A stretch of DNA of 47,069 nucleotides from Chloroflexota bacterium (GTDB lineage Bacteria > Chloroflexota > Chloroflexia > Chloroflexales > Roseiflexaceae). Location of the stretch: assembly GCA_016875555.1 (NCBI GenBank), contig VGPG01000003.1, forward strand, positions 1 through 47,069, written 5' to 3'. The notes beneath the pieces were generated by a model. It ran no database searches, was not told the DNA's origin, and saw only the letters and a list, made by a program, of their open reading frames with translations. Positions 1 to 9,236 of the stretch are shown here, one piece after another (the first letter of the stretch is position 1; each line of letters begins with the position of its first letter). A program made the translations under genes and the position numbers.

Positions 1-1
1 C

Positions 2-352
2 ATCGAGGTGCTCAATCAGTTCCAAGATGGAGATTTACTTGAGCGTTCCAAGTCAATTGGTGCGCAGATTCGTCAGCGTGGAGCGAGCTGGCAACAGAAG
101 TATGCATGTATCGGCGATGTGCGCGGTATGGGTGGCATGATCGCAATTGAGTTCGTCAAAAATCGTGAGACGCGCGAGCCAGATCCTGATGCAGTGGCAA
201 AAGTCACCAATCTGTGTCTGCAAAAAGGTGTGATTACCATGCGTGCAGGTTTGTACACAAACTGTGTGCGTTTGTTGATGCCGTTGGTGATTACTGATGA
301 GCAGTTGCAAGAGGGACTTGACGTGTTGGAATCAACGATTGCGGCACTGTAA
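2..352 (+). CDS. gabT: Class III (GABA-type) aminotransferase, C-terminal part
   Basis: This is the 3' end of a PLP-dependent class III aminotransferase; the frame is open to the left edge, so the start lies outside the window. The visible ~116 residues are the C-terminal small domain. They include a GDVRGMGGMIAIEFV segment and a late VRLLMPLVITDEQL segment, both typical of 4-aminobutyrate aminotransferases. The active-site lysine would be upstream and is not seen. The stop codon abuts the next ATG (TAAATG), and an aldehyde dehydrogenase follows, which fits the two-step GABA to succinate route. Related substrates such as 5-aminovalerate or beta-alanine cannot be excluded from this fragment. 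Confidence 0.85.
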   Translation: MEVLNQFQDGDLLERSKSIGAQIRQRGASWQQKYACIGDVRGMGGMIAIEFVKNRETREPDPDAVAKVTNLCLQKGVITMRAGLYTNCVRLLMPLVITDEQLQEGLDVLESTIAAL

Positions 353-991
353 ATGAATCATCATATGAACGATGTGGTGGTTATTGAGACGACCAAGCAG
401 TATGCTGATGCGATCGAAGTATTGCAGCGGCAGTGTTACCCAACGCTGGACCCGACGCTCCTGATTCGGCGTGTGCACGTGGAGAGCCAAATTGCGGTGT
501 TCCCAGAGGGGCAGCATTTGGCGTTGATTGATGGCGTTGTCGTGGGCATGAGTTCAACGCTACGACTGAATATTGACTTTAGTGATTCACAGCACACGTT
601 TGAGGAGATGATTGCCGGCGGATATATCACCAATCACGATCCCCAGGGCGAGTGGTTGTATGGTGCCGACATGAGTACACATCCTGATTACCGACGGCGT
701 GGAATAGCATCGAAGTTGTACGACGCGCGTAAAGCGTTGATTAAGCGATTAAATTTGCGCGGTATGGTTGGTGGTGGCATGGTGCCAGGATATCGATTCC
801 ATAAGCATGAGATGTCTCTCGAGACGTATGCCGCCAAAGTTTCCGCTGGTGAGTTACATGATCCGACCCTGACTCCACAACTCAAGAATGGGTATGTGGT
901 GCGTGGCGTCATCTACAACTATTTGCAAGATGCATTGCTCGGTAACGATGCCACTCTGATTGTCTGGGACAATCCTGACTACCAGGGGTAG
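353..991 (+). CDS. GNAT-family N-acetyltransferase
   Basis: The 212-residue product is a GNAT acyltransferase. The acetyl-CoA binding motif A is visible as HPDYRRRGIASKLYDARK (about residues 108-125), with RRRGIA as the pyrophosphate loop. The C-terminal half (VPGYRFHKHEMS..., DPTLTPQLKNGY..., LIVWDNPDY) resembles the GNAT module that in many bacteria is fused to a nitrilase-like amidohydrolase (YhcX type). Here it stands alone. The ATG directly follows the aminotransferase stop, so translation is probably coupled; an alternative ATG lies at 368. The acceptor substrate is unknown. The position between a GABA-type transaminase and an aldehyde dehydrogenase suggests an amine or amino acid, but that is inference. 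Confidence 0.8.
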   Translation: MNHHMNDVVVIETTKQYADAIEVLQRQCYPTLDPTLLIRRVHVESQIAVFPEGQHLALIDGVVVGMSSTLRLNIDFSDSQHTFEEMIAGGYITNHDPQGEWLYGADMSTHPDYRRRGIASKLYDARKALIKRLNLRGMVGGGMVPGYRFHKHEMSLETYAAKVSAGELHDPTLTPQLKNGYVVRGVIYNYLQDALLGNDATLIVWDNPDYQG

Positions 992-1021
992 GAAAACGTT
1001 TTTTCGGAAGGAGAGAGCTTC

Positions 1022-2464
1022 GTGCAGACATATCGAAATTACATCGGTGGTGATTGGGTTGAACCAAGTAGCGGGAATTACAGCGAAATCCGAAATCCGG
1101 CACAACTCGATGAAGGAGTTGGACGTGCGCCGTTGTCTGGGATTGTCGATCTCGATCAGGCGATTGCTGCGGCTGCGGCTGCCTTCCCAGCGTGGGCTGG
1201 ACGAGCCGCACCTGAGCGTGGTCGCATTTTGCACAAGGTTGCCAATATCATTGAGGGTCAAATTGATGCATGGGCAGCCGAGTTAACGCGTGAAGAGGGC
1301 AAAACACGAACAGAGGCACGCATGGAAGTGGTGCGTGCGGTAGAGCTTTTTCGCTATTTTGCTGGTGAGGCGTGGCGTGTCGGTGGTGATGTATTGCCTG
1401 CGGATACGCCAAACACGCTGTTGTACAGCGTGCGGGTTCCGTTAGGGGTTGTGGCCATCATCACGCCGTGGAACTTCCCACTTTCAATTCCGGTGTGGAA
1501 GATGGCGCCTGCGCTCGTGATGGGCAATACGGTTGTCATCAAGCCGGCGTCGGCCACGCCTATCATGGCGTTACGATTGATGGGTGCACTCCACGAGGCC
1601 GGATTGCCAGCCGGTGTGGTGAATTGTGTCACTGGCAGTGGTGGTGTGCTCGGAGATGCGCTTGTGACCGATACTCGCATCAAGGCGGTTTCGTTTACTG
1701 GGTCATATGCCATTGGTCATGCGCTCTATCAAAAAACCGCACCACGGCTTGTTCGTACCCACCTCGAGATGGGTGGAAAGAATCCAGTGATTGTGGCGGC
1801 TGATGCCGATCTCGACAAAGCGGTAAACATTTGTGTCCGTGGTGGTTTTGGGTTGACCGGGCAAGCGTGTACGGCTACTAGTCGCGTTATCGTTGATCGT
1901 TCAATTGCGCAGGAGTTCAGTGCACGATTAGCCGCTGCCGCCCAAAAGATTGTGGTCGGCCCCGGATTGACAGACGGCGTGCAGATGGGGCCTGCTGTCA
2001 GTGCCAGTCAGCGTGACATAGATTTGGCGTTTGTCGAGATTGCCAGCGAAGAGGGAGCGACCGTTGTCGCTGGTGGTACCGCGGCTGAAGGGTATGGTTA
2101 TTTCGTGAAGCCGACTGTTATCACGGGTGTGCGGCGTGATATGCGCATCGCGCAGGAAGAAGTCTTCGGCCCCGTCATTGGCATCATCGAAGTCGGTGAT
2201 ATGGCCGAAGCAATCGCTGTCTGTAACGATGTGGCGTACGGGTTGTCTGCAACCATCGTGACCAACGATGTGCGCAACTCAATACGCTTTGCAGAGCAGG
2301 CTGAGGCTGGCATGCTCAAGGTCAATCAGCCTACCGCTGGCGTTTCTATTCAAGCACCGTTCGGTGGGTTTAAGCAGAGTGGATCTGGCATGTTCCGTGA
2401 AATGGGGAAAGGCGCCGTGGAGTTTTTCACCCAGCAAAAAACTATTTACATTGATGGTCAGTAA
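1022..2464 (+). CDS. NAD(P)-dependent aldehyde dehydrogenase (semialdehyde type)
   Basis: The 480-residue protein is a full-length ALDH-superfamily enzyme oxidising an aldehyde to a carboxylate. The general base Glu is in LEMGGKNP (E249) and the nucleophile Cys is in GQACTATSR (C283). The NPWN-like oxyanion segment reads TPWNFPLSIP. The CTATSR context is common in alpha-ketoglutaric semialdehyde and succinate semialdehyde dehydrogenases. The start is a GTG at 1022, preceded by AAGGAGAG at suitable spacing. The gene is 30 nt downstream of the GNAT gene and is the last gene before a terminator, so gabT, GNAT and this gene are likely one operon. Succinate semialdehyde is the likeliest substrate given gabT, but this is not proven. 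Confidence 0.88.
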   Translation: MQTYRNYIGGDWVEPSSGNYSEIRNPAQLDEGVGRAPLSGIVDLDQAIAAAAAAFPAWAGRAAPERGRILHKVANIIEGQIDAWAAELTREEGKTRTEARMEVVRAVELFRYFAGEAWRVGGDVLPADTPNTLLYSVRVPLGVVAIITPWNFPLSIPVWKMAPALVMGNTVVIKPASATPIMALRLMGALHEAGLPAGVVNCVTGSGGVLGDALVTDTRIKAVSFTGSYAIGHALYQKTAPRLVRTHLEMGGKNPVIVAADADLDKAVNICVRGGFGLTGQACTATSRVIVDRSIAQEFSARLAAAAQKIVVGPGLTDGVQMGPAVSASQRDIDLAFVEIASEEGATVVAGGTAAEGYGYFVKPTVITGVRRDMRIAQEEVFGPVIGIIEVGDMAEAIAVCNDVAYGLSATIVTNDVRNSIRFAEQAEAGMLKVNQPTAGVSIQAPFGGFKQSGSGMFREMGKGAVEFFTQQKTIYIDGQ

Positions 2465-2485
2465 TCCCTCGTGCTGACATCCTAG

Positions 2486-2530
2486 AACACAAGGGTGTGC
2501 ATGCACACGCGTGAACGCCCTTGTGTTTTT
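2486..2530 (+). terminator. Rho-independent terminator after the aldehyde dehydrogenase gene
   Basis: ACACAAGGG (2487-2495) pairs with CCCTTGTGT (2518-2526), followed by a T run (2526-2530). The loop contains a second palindrome, TGTGCATGCACA (2496-2507), so the RNA may fold as a two-part stem. It ends the gabT-GNAT-ALDH operon. Confidence 0.85.
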
Positions 2531-2824
2531 ACATTTGTTTCATATTTTGCCTGAGATAAGATTGTATTTTCATCGGTTGATTTTGTTTTTTCTTACATTC
2601 AGCGGTGGATACAGTTGTAAGACGATGCATCTCGTTCACTGTGTTCGCATCTTTATCGTATGCGCTTTTCTGCATTCCAATGCAGAGTGTTCAATATACT
2701 GACGCACATGTTAAGTGTTTTTGTGAAAATATACAAAAATTACTAAAATAATATGTTTCGAAATCATAATATTATCTTAAAAAATAGATAATCTATAAAT
2801 ATTCAAAGAAGTATAAGTGTATGC
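2531..2824. other. AT-rich non-coding region upstream of hup, probably curved
   Basis: No convincing gene is present; the short frames here have no ribosome binding site and no recognisable protein content. The stretch after about 2700 is strongly AT-rich. A-tracts at 2726-2729, 2735-2739 and 2745-2748 recur every 9.5-10 bp, which is the spacing that bends DNA, and a longer A6 run lies at 2779-2784. It probably serves as an upstream promoter element or protein-binding region for the HU gene. Confidence 0.6.
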
Positions 2825-2853
2825 TTGACATTAATTGACGAGTAGTATATATA
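2825..2853 (+). promoter_or_regulatory. Sigma70-type promoter of the HU gene
   Basis: A perfect -35 TTGACA (2825-2830) is separated by 17 bp from TATATA (2848-2853). Transcription would start near 2860. This rules out the upstream in-frame ATGs overlapping or adjacent to the promoter and supports translation from 2895. Confidence 0.75.
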
Positions 2854-2894
2854 TGAATGGGGGAATTCGTGATTCTGATGCAGAGGACATTGAA

Positions 2895-3167
2895 ATGCAG
2901 AAAACTGATTTCGTGAAGGCCGTCGCAGAGAAGGCCAAGATGTCACAGAAGGACACCAAGGAAGTAATTGATGCAGCATTGGAAGTCATTGCTGATCAAC
3001 TCAAGGCTGGTGACAAGGTGACGTTGACGGGTTTTGGTACGTTTGAGGTGCGCAAGCGTCAAGCTCGCGAGGGTGTAAACCCACAGACCGGCAAGAAGAT
3101 TAAGATTCCTGCCACCAAGACTCCTGGCTTTAGTGCAAGCAGCACGTTAAAGGCACGCGTCAAGTAA
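2895..3167 (+). CDS. hup: Histone-like DNA-binding protein HU
   Basis: The 90-residue product has the standard HU/IHF length and fold. It starts MQKTDFVKAVAEKAKMSQK and carries the conserved GFGTFEVRKRQAREG segment and the DNA-intercalating arm with NPQTGKKIKIPA. HU binds DNA without sequence preference and compacts or bends the nucleoid. The reading frame extends upstream to 2835, but the promoter occupies that stretch; the ATG at 2895 has AGAGGA (2882-2887) and gives the exact family N-terminus. It is monocistronic, with its own promoter and a strong terminator. The curved DNA upstream could allow self-regulation, which is speculative. Confidence 0.95.
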   Translation: MQKTDFVKAVAEKAKMSQKDTKEVIDAALEVIADQLKAGDKVTLTGFGTFEVRKRQAREGVNPQTGKKIKIPATKTPGFSASSTLKARVK

Positions 3168-3179
3168 TTCGCTGAACGC

Positions 3180-3219
3180 ACGAGGCCTCCCCGTTGTATC
3201 TACAACGGGGAGGCCTCGT
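3180..3219. terminator. Bidirectional terminator hairpin between hup and the ligase-like gene
   Basis: A perfect stem pairs CGAGGCCTCCCCGTTGT (3181-3197) with its complement at 3202-3218, around a 4-nt loop. A further A-T pair extends it to 18 bp. It lies between converging genes. The T-run is short, but the stem is very stable, and it can serve both strands. Confidence 0.85.
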
Positions 3220-3231
3220 TGTGTCTGCGAA

Positions 3232-6200
3232 TCAAGGTTGTAGTTTGGTAGCGAAGTAATCGCGAAGTTGGGCATATACCGCCAGCGATGATGGTGGATA
3301 CCCGGCGTCTTCGGCTAATTGATAGAGTCGTTCCGAAGCGCGATATGCGTCATCGTACTGGAGCGCGCTGCTGAGCACGAGTGTGTAGTTTTGTTGCGCC
3401 TCGAGATTGTCAGGCTGGAGTTCGGTCAAGAGTCCAAATGCAGCGACAGCTTCTTGTGAGTCGTTGATGCGGGACGAGAGTAATCCGATTATCGACAAAA
3501 TCGTCGTGTTATCCGGTGGGCGCACATCGATATAAATTTGGCGCAGCTCACGGAGAAAGGGTTGTGCATCGGGTTGTTTGGCCAGTTGATTGATTATGGT
3601 GGTAATTTGACTGTCGAGTGCGCGGTGGTTTTGGGTGAGTGCTTGTTTGTAGTGCCCAAGTGCCACGGTGTAGTCACCTTTGGCACGTGCCAAATCACCG
3701 AGTCGAACCACGGTATCACGGTAGCGCGCATCGCGTTGTTGTGAAGTGGTGAGCAGCGTTTCTGCGCGTACAAGAAGTTCGTCGGCTCGCGTACGATCTG
3801 AATCACGCAAGACTGTTGCGTAGTTTATGAGTGCACCTGCATAGTCGTTGATAATTGACACGTCGTTGGGTGCAATTGTTGCGCTCTGGTCAAACCAAAA
3901 CAGCGCAGAATCAAGCAGTGTAGGGTCTTGTTCGATACGATTGAACCAGAAAAGATAGAGTCGTGCTAAATTCGCGGAGTGGTCTTTGTTGCGCGGGTAG
4001 AGTTGGTTTGCACGGAGAAGCGCTTCTTCTGCATACTGAGTGATGTCACGGGCAGAGAGTGGCGCAAGGAATTGTTTGAGTGCGGATGGGTCTGATTGTA
4101 GCGAGAGCCCATAGAAATCGACTTGGTGAATAGACGATACACTGTTGTTTTGCCGACGGCGAGCCTCGGCTAATGTGAGCAACGAGCGGCCGATATTAAG
4201 GTAGTAATAATCTTGGTTGGGCATGAGCGTTGCTGCGGTCAGATAATGGTGTAGCGCGATGATTTGTTGATCGCTGTTATTTGTGGCAATGGCACTCGTG
4301 TTGTACGTTTGTGCTTGTTGAAAACGCATGTCAGCGTACATGCTATTGATATTCGTCGACCAAGCAATCAAGAACCCCACCGTCAGTATCGACGCATATC
4401 CTAGGTAAAACGGAAATTGCGATGTGTTCGTGGTAGACACCGATGCAGCGCCACGAGGATGCACGACTTTGGTGGGTTTGGTTGACGTCGTCGCAGTTGC
4501 GACCGGCGTGATTGCTGGTTGTGGTGGTATCGATGCAATAGTGCGGTCGCCGATGATGATGAGGGCTATGGCAATCCATTGCACCATCAATGAGGTCACA
4601 ATCGGAATGCCGGTTAACCCTTCGACAAGGTGAGATACCAGTACCGCGATGAGTGCAATGACGAGCACATGCTGCTCAATAGGTGCCGCATGTTTGAGTT
4701 GACGCCAGGCCGCACGGAATGCAAGGAGAATGACGGCTAGGTAACTGACCAGGCCAATGAGTCCTTTGGTGACGAGTTCATCAAGAAACGCTTGATGCGA
4801 ACGGTCGGGTGTTGCGGACCGTGATTCGATATTGGCGAGCGATGGTGGGTAGAACGGGGTGTATGCGGCAAACATGCTTTCGGGCCCCCAACCAATGATT
4901 GTGCGGAGTGGGTCAGACATAATGAGTCCGACTGCACCTGCGCCATAGTGATCGCCAAACCAAATCTTCATGCGTACGTCACCGGTTGTGCCTGGTCCCA
5001 CATCAAAGAGTCGACCCATGCGCCCGATATACGGTACATCGCGGAGCGGACGCAGGAGTGTACTATCAGTGAAGTTAAATATCACGAGGAAGCCGCACAA
5101 GGTGGTGAATAGGATTACCGTGGTGAGGAGCATGCGTTTTGCGGTTGCTGCATGGGTTGGATGTGTGCGCATGAAGTAAATTGCCCCTAGCACACAAAAG
5201 AGAAAGAGCCCCGATGCTCCGCCTATCCACGGCCCACGACTTTGGGAGAGGATGATTGTTCCCCAGTTGGCAAGCGCAACAACAAAACTGGCTACAGCGA
5301 TGATGGTATGCAAGCGGCGAGATGGTTGTGCGGCGTACGGTGCTTGCACGTATGCCGCCACACCCACCCATGCGCTGATGGTTGCTCCCCACAACCACCA
5401 GGACCAATTTGCGCCGAAGTGCGTTGGGTCCGGCTGAACGAGTTGCGAATGCGAACTAAGGCCAACAAACTGACTTATGGTTGCGTAGAGCGTGATCAGT
5501 ACCGCTGGCACAATCCACAGGCTGTTGAATCGCAGTTGTTGAGGTAACGACTGGGTGAGTAGTAATGCGATGCTAAATCCACCGAGGATGGCTCCCGGGT
5601 ACATCCACCAGTGTAGTGTGTCAATGGATCGAACGACGGCACTGAGCTGCATACCGCCAAACATGATGGTGAGGAGTGCAACCACATTCGCAGCATGGCC
5701 AATGCTCCACCACCAACTGGTAGAGCCGTGTTGGTCTGGTATCGAACCTGCAATGCGTAAATGCCGAATGCCATTTGCGAGTACGAATGGCACGATGAGA
5801 ATCAAGTAGGCTGCGATAAAGATTGAGTTACCGTGGGTTGATGCAACGCGCGTGATTACATCACCCTTCCACGGGAGTGGATCCATCTCCATAAATTGAA
5901 CGTAACCGTACGCCGTGGGAATAAGACTTGCGAGTATCAGCATGCCGACTATTCGCCATTGTTGCGCCGCCGTGGTTGCATACTGGATGATGATGAGCGC
6001 AAGCACCACATAGCTGATATTGGTATAAGTACCTTGCAGGCGTTGATACGATCCCCAGAACGACACATCTGGCACAATTGATGTGATCGTGCTGAGCACA
6101 AATACTCCGCCGTAGCTCAGGATGGCAATCATGAGCGGGTATGTGCGGTAGCGGTGCCACCACGTCGCTGGTGACCCGGTGTCTGGGGTCGACAAACGAG

Positions 6201-6393
6201 TGCTTACTTGGTTAATAACCACAAATGTGGACAAGAAAACCACAATAAAGCGAAAGAGGAGGGCTTTATCGGGTTCAAAATGACGTGACGAAAGCAAGTT
6301 AAAGAAGCTAGGCACGTAGAAGATGGCAGCCAGCCAGCCAATTTCGATGATGGTTGCACTCCAGCGAGCGACCCAGGCATGTGGTTGACGCAT
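3232..6393 (-). CDS. O-antigen ligase/polymerase-like membrane protein with C-terminal TPR repeats
   Basis: The ~1053-residue protein has about a dozen hydrophobic segments in its first ~620 residues. Within them is a Wzy_C (O-antigen ligase family) region with LSQSRGPWIGG and the later HQAFLDELVTKGLIGL, a lumenal-loop signature of these proteins. After a Thr/Pro-rich linker and one more membrane segment, the last ~350 residues form a helical repeat region with TPR character (ALGHYKQALTQNHRALDSQ and similar). Such proteins transfer or polymerise glycans outside the membrane; in bacteria without LPS the substrate may be an exopolysaccharide or a glycoprotein. The ORF can begin with a TTG at 6399; the ATG at 6393 is preferred. 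The exact substrate is not deducible. Confidence 0.75.
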   Translation of the reverse strand: MRQPHAWVARWSATIIEIGWLAAIFYVPSFFNLLSSRHFEPDKALLFRFIVVFLSTFVVINQVSTRLSTPDTGSPATWWHRYRTYPLMIAILSYGGVFVLSTITSIVPDVSFWGSYQRLQGTYTNISYVVLALIIIQYATTAAQQWRIVGMLILASLIPTAYGYVQFMEMDPLPWKGDVITRVASTHGNSIFIAAYLILIVPFVLANGIRHLRIAGSIPDQHGSTSWWWSIGHAANVVALLTIMFGGMQLSAVVRSIDTLHWWMYPGAILGGFSIALLLTQSLPQQLRFNSLWIVPAVLITLYATISQFVGLSSHSQLVQPDPTHFGANWSWWLWGATISAWVGVAAYVQAPYAAQPSRRLHTIIAVASFVVALANWGTIILSQSRGPWIGGASGLFLFCVLGAIYFMRTHPTHAATAKRMLLTTVILFTTLCGFLVIFNFTDSTLLRPLRDVPYIGRMGRLFDVGPGTTGDVRMKIWFGDHYGAGAVGLIMSDPLRTIIGWGPESMFAAYTPFYPPSLANIESRSATPDRSHQAFLDELVTKGLIGLVSYLAVILLAFRAAWRQLKHAAPIEQHVLVIALIAVLVSHLVEGLTGIPIVTSLMVQWIAIALIIIGDRTIASIPPQPAITPVATATTSTKPTKVVHPRGAASVSTTNTSQFPFYLGYASILTVGFLIAWSTNINSMYADMRFQQAQTYNTSAIATNNSDQQIIALHHYLTAATLMPNQDYYYLNIGRSLLTLAEARRRQNNSVSSIHQVDFYGLSLQSDPSALKQFLAPLSARDITQYAEEALLRANQLYPRNKDHSANLARLYLFWFNRIEQDPTLLDSALFWFDQSATIAPNDVSIINDYAGALINYATVLRDSDRTRADELLVRAETLLTTSQQRDARYRDTVVRLGDLARAKGDYTVALGHYKQALTQNHRALDSQITTIINQLAKQPDAQPFLRELRQIYIDVRPPDNTTILSIIGLLSSRINDSQEAVAAFGLLTELQPDNLEAQQNYTLVLSSALQYDDAYRASERLYQLAEDAGYPPSSLAVYAQLRDYFATKLQP

Positions 6394-6446
6394 AATCAAT
6401 CTTTCGATACACGAGCAGGTGTGTAAATGACGAACAAGCGGACGAG

Positions 6447-8204
6447 TTACGATTGTTTGATGGTGAGTGCGCGTGTAACCATTTCTTGGGCGACCAAGCG
6501 ACTTTGGGCACTGACAGGCTGACCATCGAGCATGGCGGCGAGTTCATCAACACGGGCAGAGGCATCTAGTTCAACAACACGGGTAATGGTACGTTTATCG
6601 GCGACTTCTTTACTGATGGCGAAGTGTTGATCACCGAACGAAGCGACTTGTGCGAGATGTGAGATACAGAGCACTTGATGATTGCGGCTGATGTGCCAGA
6701 GCTTTTCACCGACGACGAGCCCTGCACGACCGCCAACCCCGGCATCAACTTCGTCGAAGACCACTGTACCGACCACCTCTACTTGGGAGAGAATTGACTT
6801 GATGGCGAGGAAGAGGCGGGCCCCTTCACCGCCCGAAGCAATTTTGGCCAGTGGTTTGAGGTCTTCACCGGGATTTGGCGTCAGCAAAAACTCTACTTTA
6901 TCGGCACCGGTTTTGTCGAATTGTACCAACGGTGCACCTGCCGCATCACTGGTTGTCCATGGAATGCCGTCATGGTTGGCAGCAGGGAGTTGTTGTTGTT
7001 GCACCACAAACCGCACATGCGGCATGGCTAAGTCTTTGGCTGATACTTGGACTGCATGTGCTAGTCGTTGAGCAGCATCGTGGCGTTTGCGCGAGAGTTC
7101 TTGCGCTAATGCCCCAACATGTGTACGCAGTGTTTCAACTTGCTGTTGAAGTTGGGCAAGCGAGACATCACTTTGTTCGAGGAGGTTCATCTCTTGGGCT
7201 GCGTTCTGGGCACGGTCAATTAATTCATCAATACTCACGCGGTATTTGCGCTGAATATCGCGAATGACGGTGATACGATCTTCGATGAGTTCGATGCGTT
7301 GAGGGTCGAAGTCGATAGTATCACGGTAGCTTCGTACGGTGCGGGCCAGCTCTTCGAGTGCAAATTGCACTTCAGCACTCTGATCAAGAATCGGCTGAAT
7401 AGATGCGTCAAATCGGTGGAGATCTGCCAGCGTCTGATTCAGTAGAACGCTCGTATCAACCAGTGCACGACTGCGTCGTTCATCACCATTGAGATACTGG
7501 TATGCGAGTGTAATTAACTCGGTGATGCGAGCACCATTTTGGAAGCGTGATCGTTCTTGGAGCAACTCCTCTTCTTCACCGAGTCGTAGCTTGGCGAGGG
7601 CCACATCATCGACGAGTTGGCGTAATTCAGTGATGCGTTCATCACGACGTTTTGAGGCCTGTGATAAATCTGCGAGTTGTTGCTGGAGTTGCCGTAGTTG
7701 TGTTACCTGCTCACCGAGATGGATGCGCAATGGGGTGAGTTGACCGAAGCGATCAAGCATATCGAGATGCGTTTTGTTGTTGAAAATGGCCAGGCCATCA
7801 TGCTGCCCTTGAATATCGATGAGTGCTGCCCCAATGTCGCGCAAAATTGCTGCATTCACCGCGCGCCCATTGATGCGGCTCACACTGCGGCCACTGTCAC
7901 GATTGATTTCGCGTTGAATGATGATGCTTGCTTCATCATCTTCGTCAATGAGACTATGTTCCTCAAGAAGTTCATGAATATGGGGAGTCGTGGGTACATA
8001 AAATACCCCTTCGATGCGTGCTTTGTCGGCACCACTACGAATATAACTGACGTCAAAGCGATCACCGCGCAGCATACCGAGCGCATCGATGATGATTGAT
8101 TTGCCGGCACCCGTCTCACCACTCAGTACGGTAAACCCAGGGCGTAGACGCAGGGTGATTTGTTCTATGATGGCAAAGTTGGAAATGCTTAGTTCGTGCA
8201 ACAT
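6447..8204 (-). CDS. recN: DNA repair protein RecN
   Basis: The 585-residue protein is an SMC-like ATPase of double-strand break repair. The N-terminus MLHELSISNFAIIEQ is typical, and Walker A GETGAGKS lies at residues 29-36. A central coiled coil is interrupted by the RecN-specific region. The ABC signature ASGGEGARLFLAIKS and Walker B VVFDEVDAGVGG are near the C-terminus. RecN gathers broken ends and promotes RecA-mediated repair. The ATG at 8204 has a GAGG-containing leader. It lies 53 nt upstream of the ligase-like gene and 54 nt downstream of parB on the same strand, so it may be co-transcribed with parAB. Confidence 0.95.
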   Translation of the reverse strand: MLHELSISNFAIIEQITLRLRPGFTVLSGETGAGKSIIIDALGMLRGDRFDVSYIRSGADKARIEGVFYVPTTPHIHELLEEHSLIDEDDEASIIIQREINRDSGRSVSRINGRAVNAAILRDIGAALIDIQGQHDGLAIFNNKTHLDMLDRFGQLTPLRIHLGEQVTQLRQLQQQLADLSQASKRRDERITELRQLVDDVALAKLRLGEEEELLQERSRFQNGARITELITLAYQYLNGDERRSRALVDTSVLLNQTLADLHRFDASIQPILDQSAEVQFALEELARTVRSYRDTIDFDPQRIELIEDRITVIRDIQRKYRVSIDELIDRAQNAAQEMNLLEQSDVSLAQLQQQVETLRTHVGALAQELSRKRHDAAQRLAHAVQVSAKDLAMPHVRFVVQQQQLPAANHDGIPWTTSDAAGAPLVQFDKTGADKVEFLLTPNPGEDLKPLAKIASGGEGARLFLAIKSILSQVEVVGTVVFDEVDAGVGGRAGLVVGEKLWHISRNHQVLCISHLAQVASFGDQHFAISKEVADKRTITRVVELDASARVDELAAMLDGQPVSAQSRLVAQEMVTRALTIKQS

Positions 8205-8258
8205 ACCAACCTCATGTAATAAACACGAATAGTTCAGAACGGACGAAACGAAACGGTA

Positions 8259-9236
8259 TCATTGGCTGAGCAAATCAAGAAACTCTTGAAGCTTCTCTTG
8301 CGAATGAAAGACGAAGGTTAATCGTACATCTTTCGGGGTGCGGTGGATCTGGATGGGTGTTCCAATGTGTTGTTCAAGTTGACGCGCAATAGCTTGGTCC
8401 TCGATTGCTGTCTCATAGGTAGCAGGTTGTGCATCATGCCGTGGAGTGCGTGCGGTGCCTGGAGCAGATTCACTCCACGTTGGTGCACTCTTGGACTGAC
8501 TGGGGCGTACGCCCGTCCGTATCTCACGGAGATACGCTTGAGCACTTGCATAACTTGAGTGCGGAATGTCACTGATTTGCTCAGCCTCACGGACTGTCAT
8601 ACCTTCGTTGATGATGAGATTCAACAATAACGCTTGTGACTGAGCATCTTCAAATTTGAGTAACGCACGGCCATGACCAGCACTCATTTGCCCGGCACGC
8701 AACGCAGCTTGTGCTGGTTCGATTAGGCGCAATAATCGGCGTGTGTTGGTGATTTGCACACGACTTGTGCGACCCATGCGTTTGGCAATTTGTTCATCAC
8801 TCAACTGAAACTCATCTTTGAGGGCTTGGTATGCTAAGGCTTCTTCGATGGGATTGAGATCTGCACGTTGGATGTTCTCGATGATGGCAATTTCGAGCAT
8901 CTCTTGTGGTGTACTCTCGCGTACCACAACCGGCACCACGGCAAGTCCTGCACTCATGGCGGCGCGCAAACGACGTTCACCAGCGATTAATTCGTAACCG
9001 CCACTCGGTATGCGTGTTACAAGTAATGGTTGAATAATGCCATGCTCTTTGATGGACGACGCAAGGTCTGCAATCGCGAGTTCATCAAACGTTTTGCGTG
9101 GTTGGTAGCGATTAGGTCGTACGTCGCCGATTGGCACTTCACGCACCACAGGAGTATCATTATTTATTCCATCAAATGGATTACCAGGCAACAGGGCATC
9201 TAGCCCACTCCCCAAACCACCTTTGCGCTTACTCAT
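8259..9236 (-). CDS. parB: Chromosome partitioning protein ParB
   Basis: The 325-residue protein is a chromosomal ParB/Spo0J. It begins with the GLGSGLDALLPG tail that interacts with ParA. The CTP-binding region carries GERRLRA and ENIQRADLNPIEEA, and a helix-turn-helix DNA-binding region follows (about residues 130-210). The C-terminal dimerisation domain is after a polar linker. ParB loads at parS as a CTP-dependent clamp and spreads to recruit SMC and ParA. Its ATG overlaps the parA stop (ATGA), so translation is coupled. Three matching parS sites lie just upstream of parA. The HTH recognition segment reads GRTSRVQITNTRRLL, slightly different from the common SRSAITN type. Confidence 0.96.
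   Translation of the reverse strand: MSKRKGGLGSGLDALLPGNPFDGINNDTPVVREVPIGDVRPNRYQPRKTFDELAIADLASSIKEHGIIQPLLVTRIPSGGYELIAGERRLRAAMSAGLAVVPVVVRESTPQEMLEIAIIENIQRADLNPIEEALAYQALKDEFQLSDEQIAKRMGRTSRVQITNTRRLLRLIEPAQAALRAGQMSAGHGRALLKFEDAQSQALLLNLIINEGMTVREAEQISDIPHSSYASAQAYLREIRTGVRPSQSKSAPTWSESAPGTARTPRHDAQPATYETAIEDQAIARQLEQHIGTPIQIHRTPKDVRLTFVFHSQEKLQEFLDLLSQ

Noticed and set aside
2511-2702. 63-codon + strand frame after the aldehyde dehydrogenase
   Set aside because: It starts inside the terminator stem, has no ribosome site, and encodes an irregular Cys/His/Phe-rich peptide.
3180-3219. A regulatory RNA or attachment site between hup and the ligase-like gene
   Set aside because: The perfect 18-bp stem between converging genes is fully explained as a terminator.
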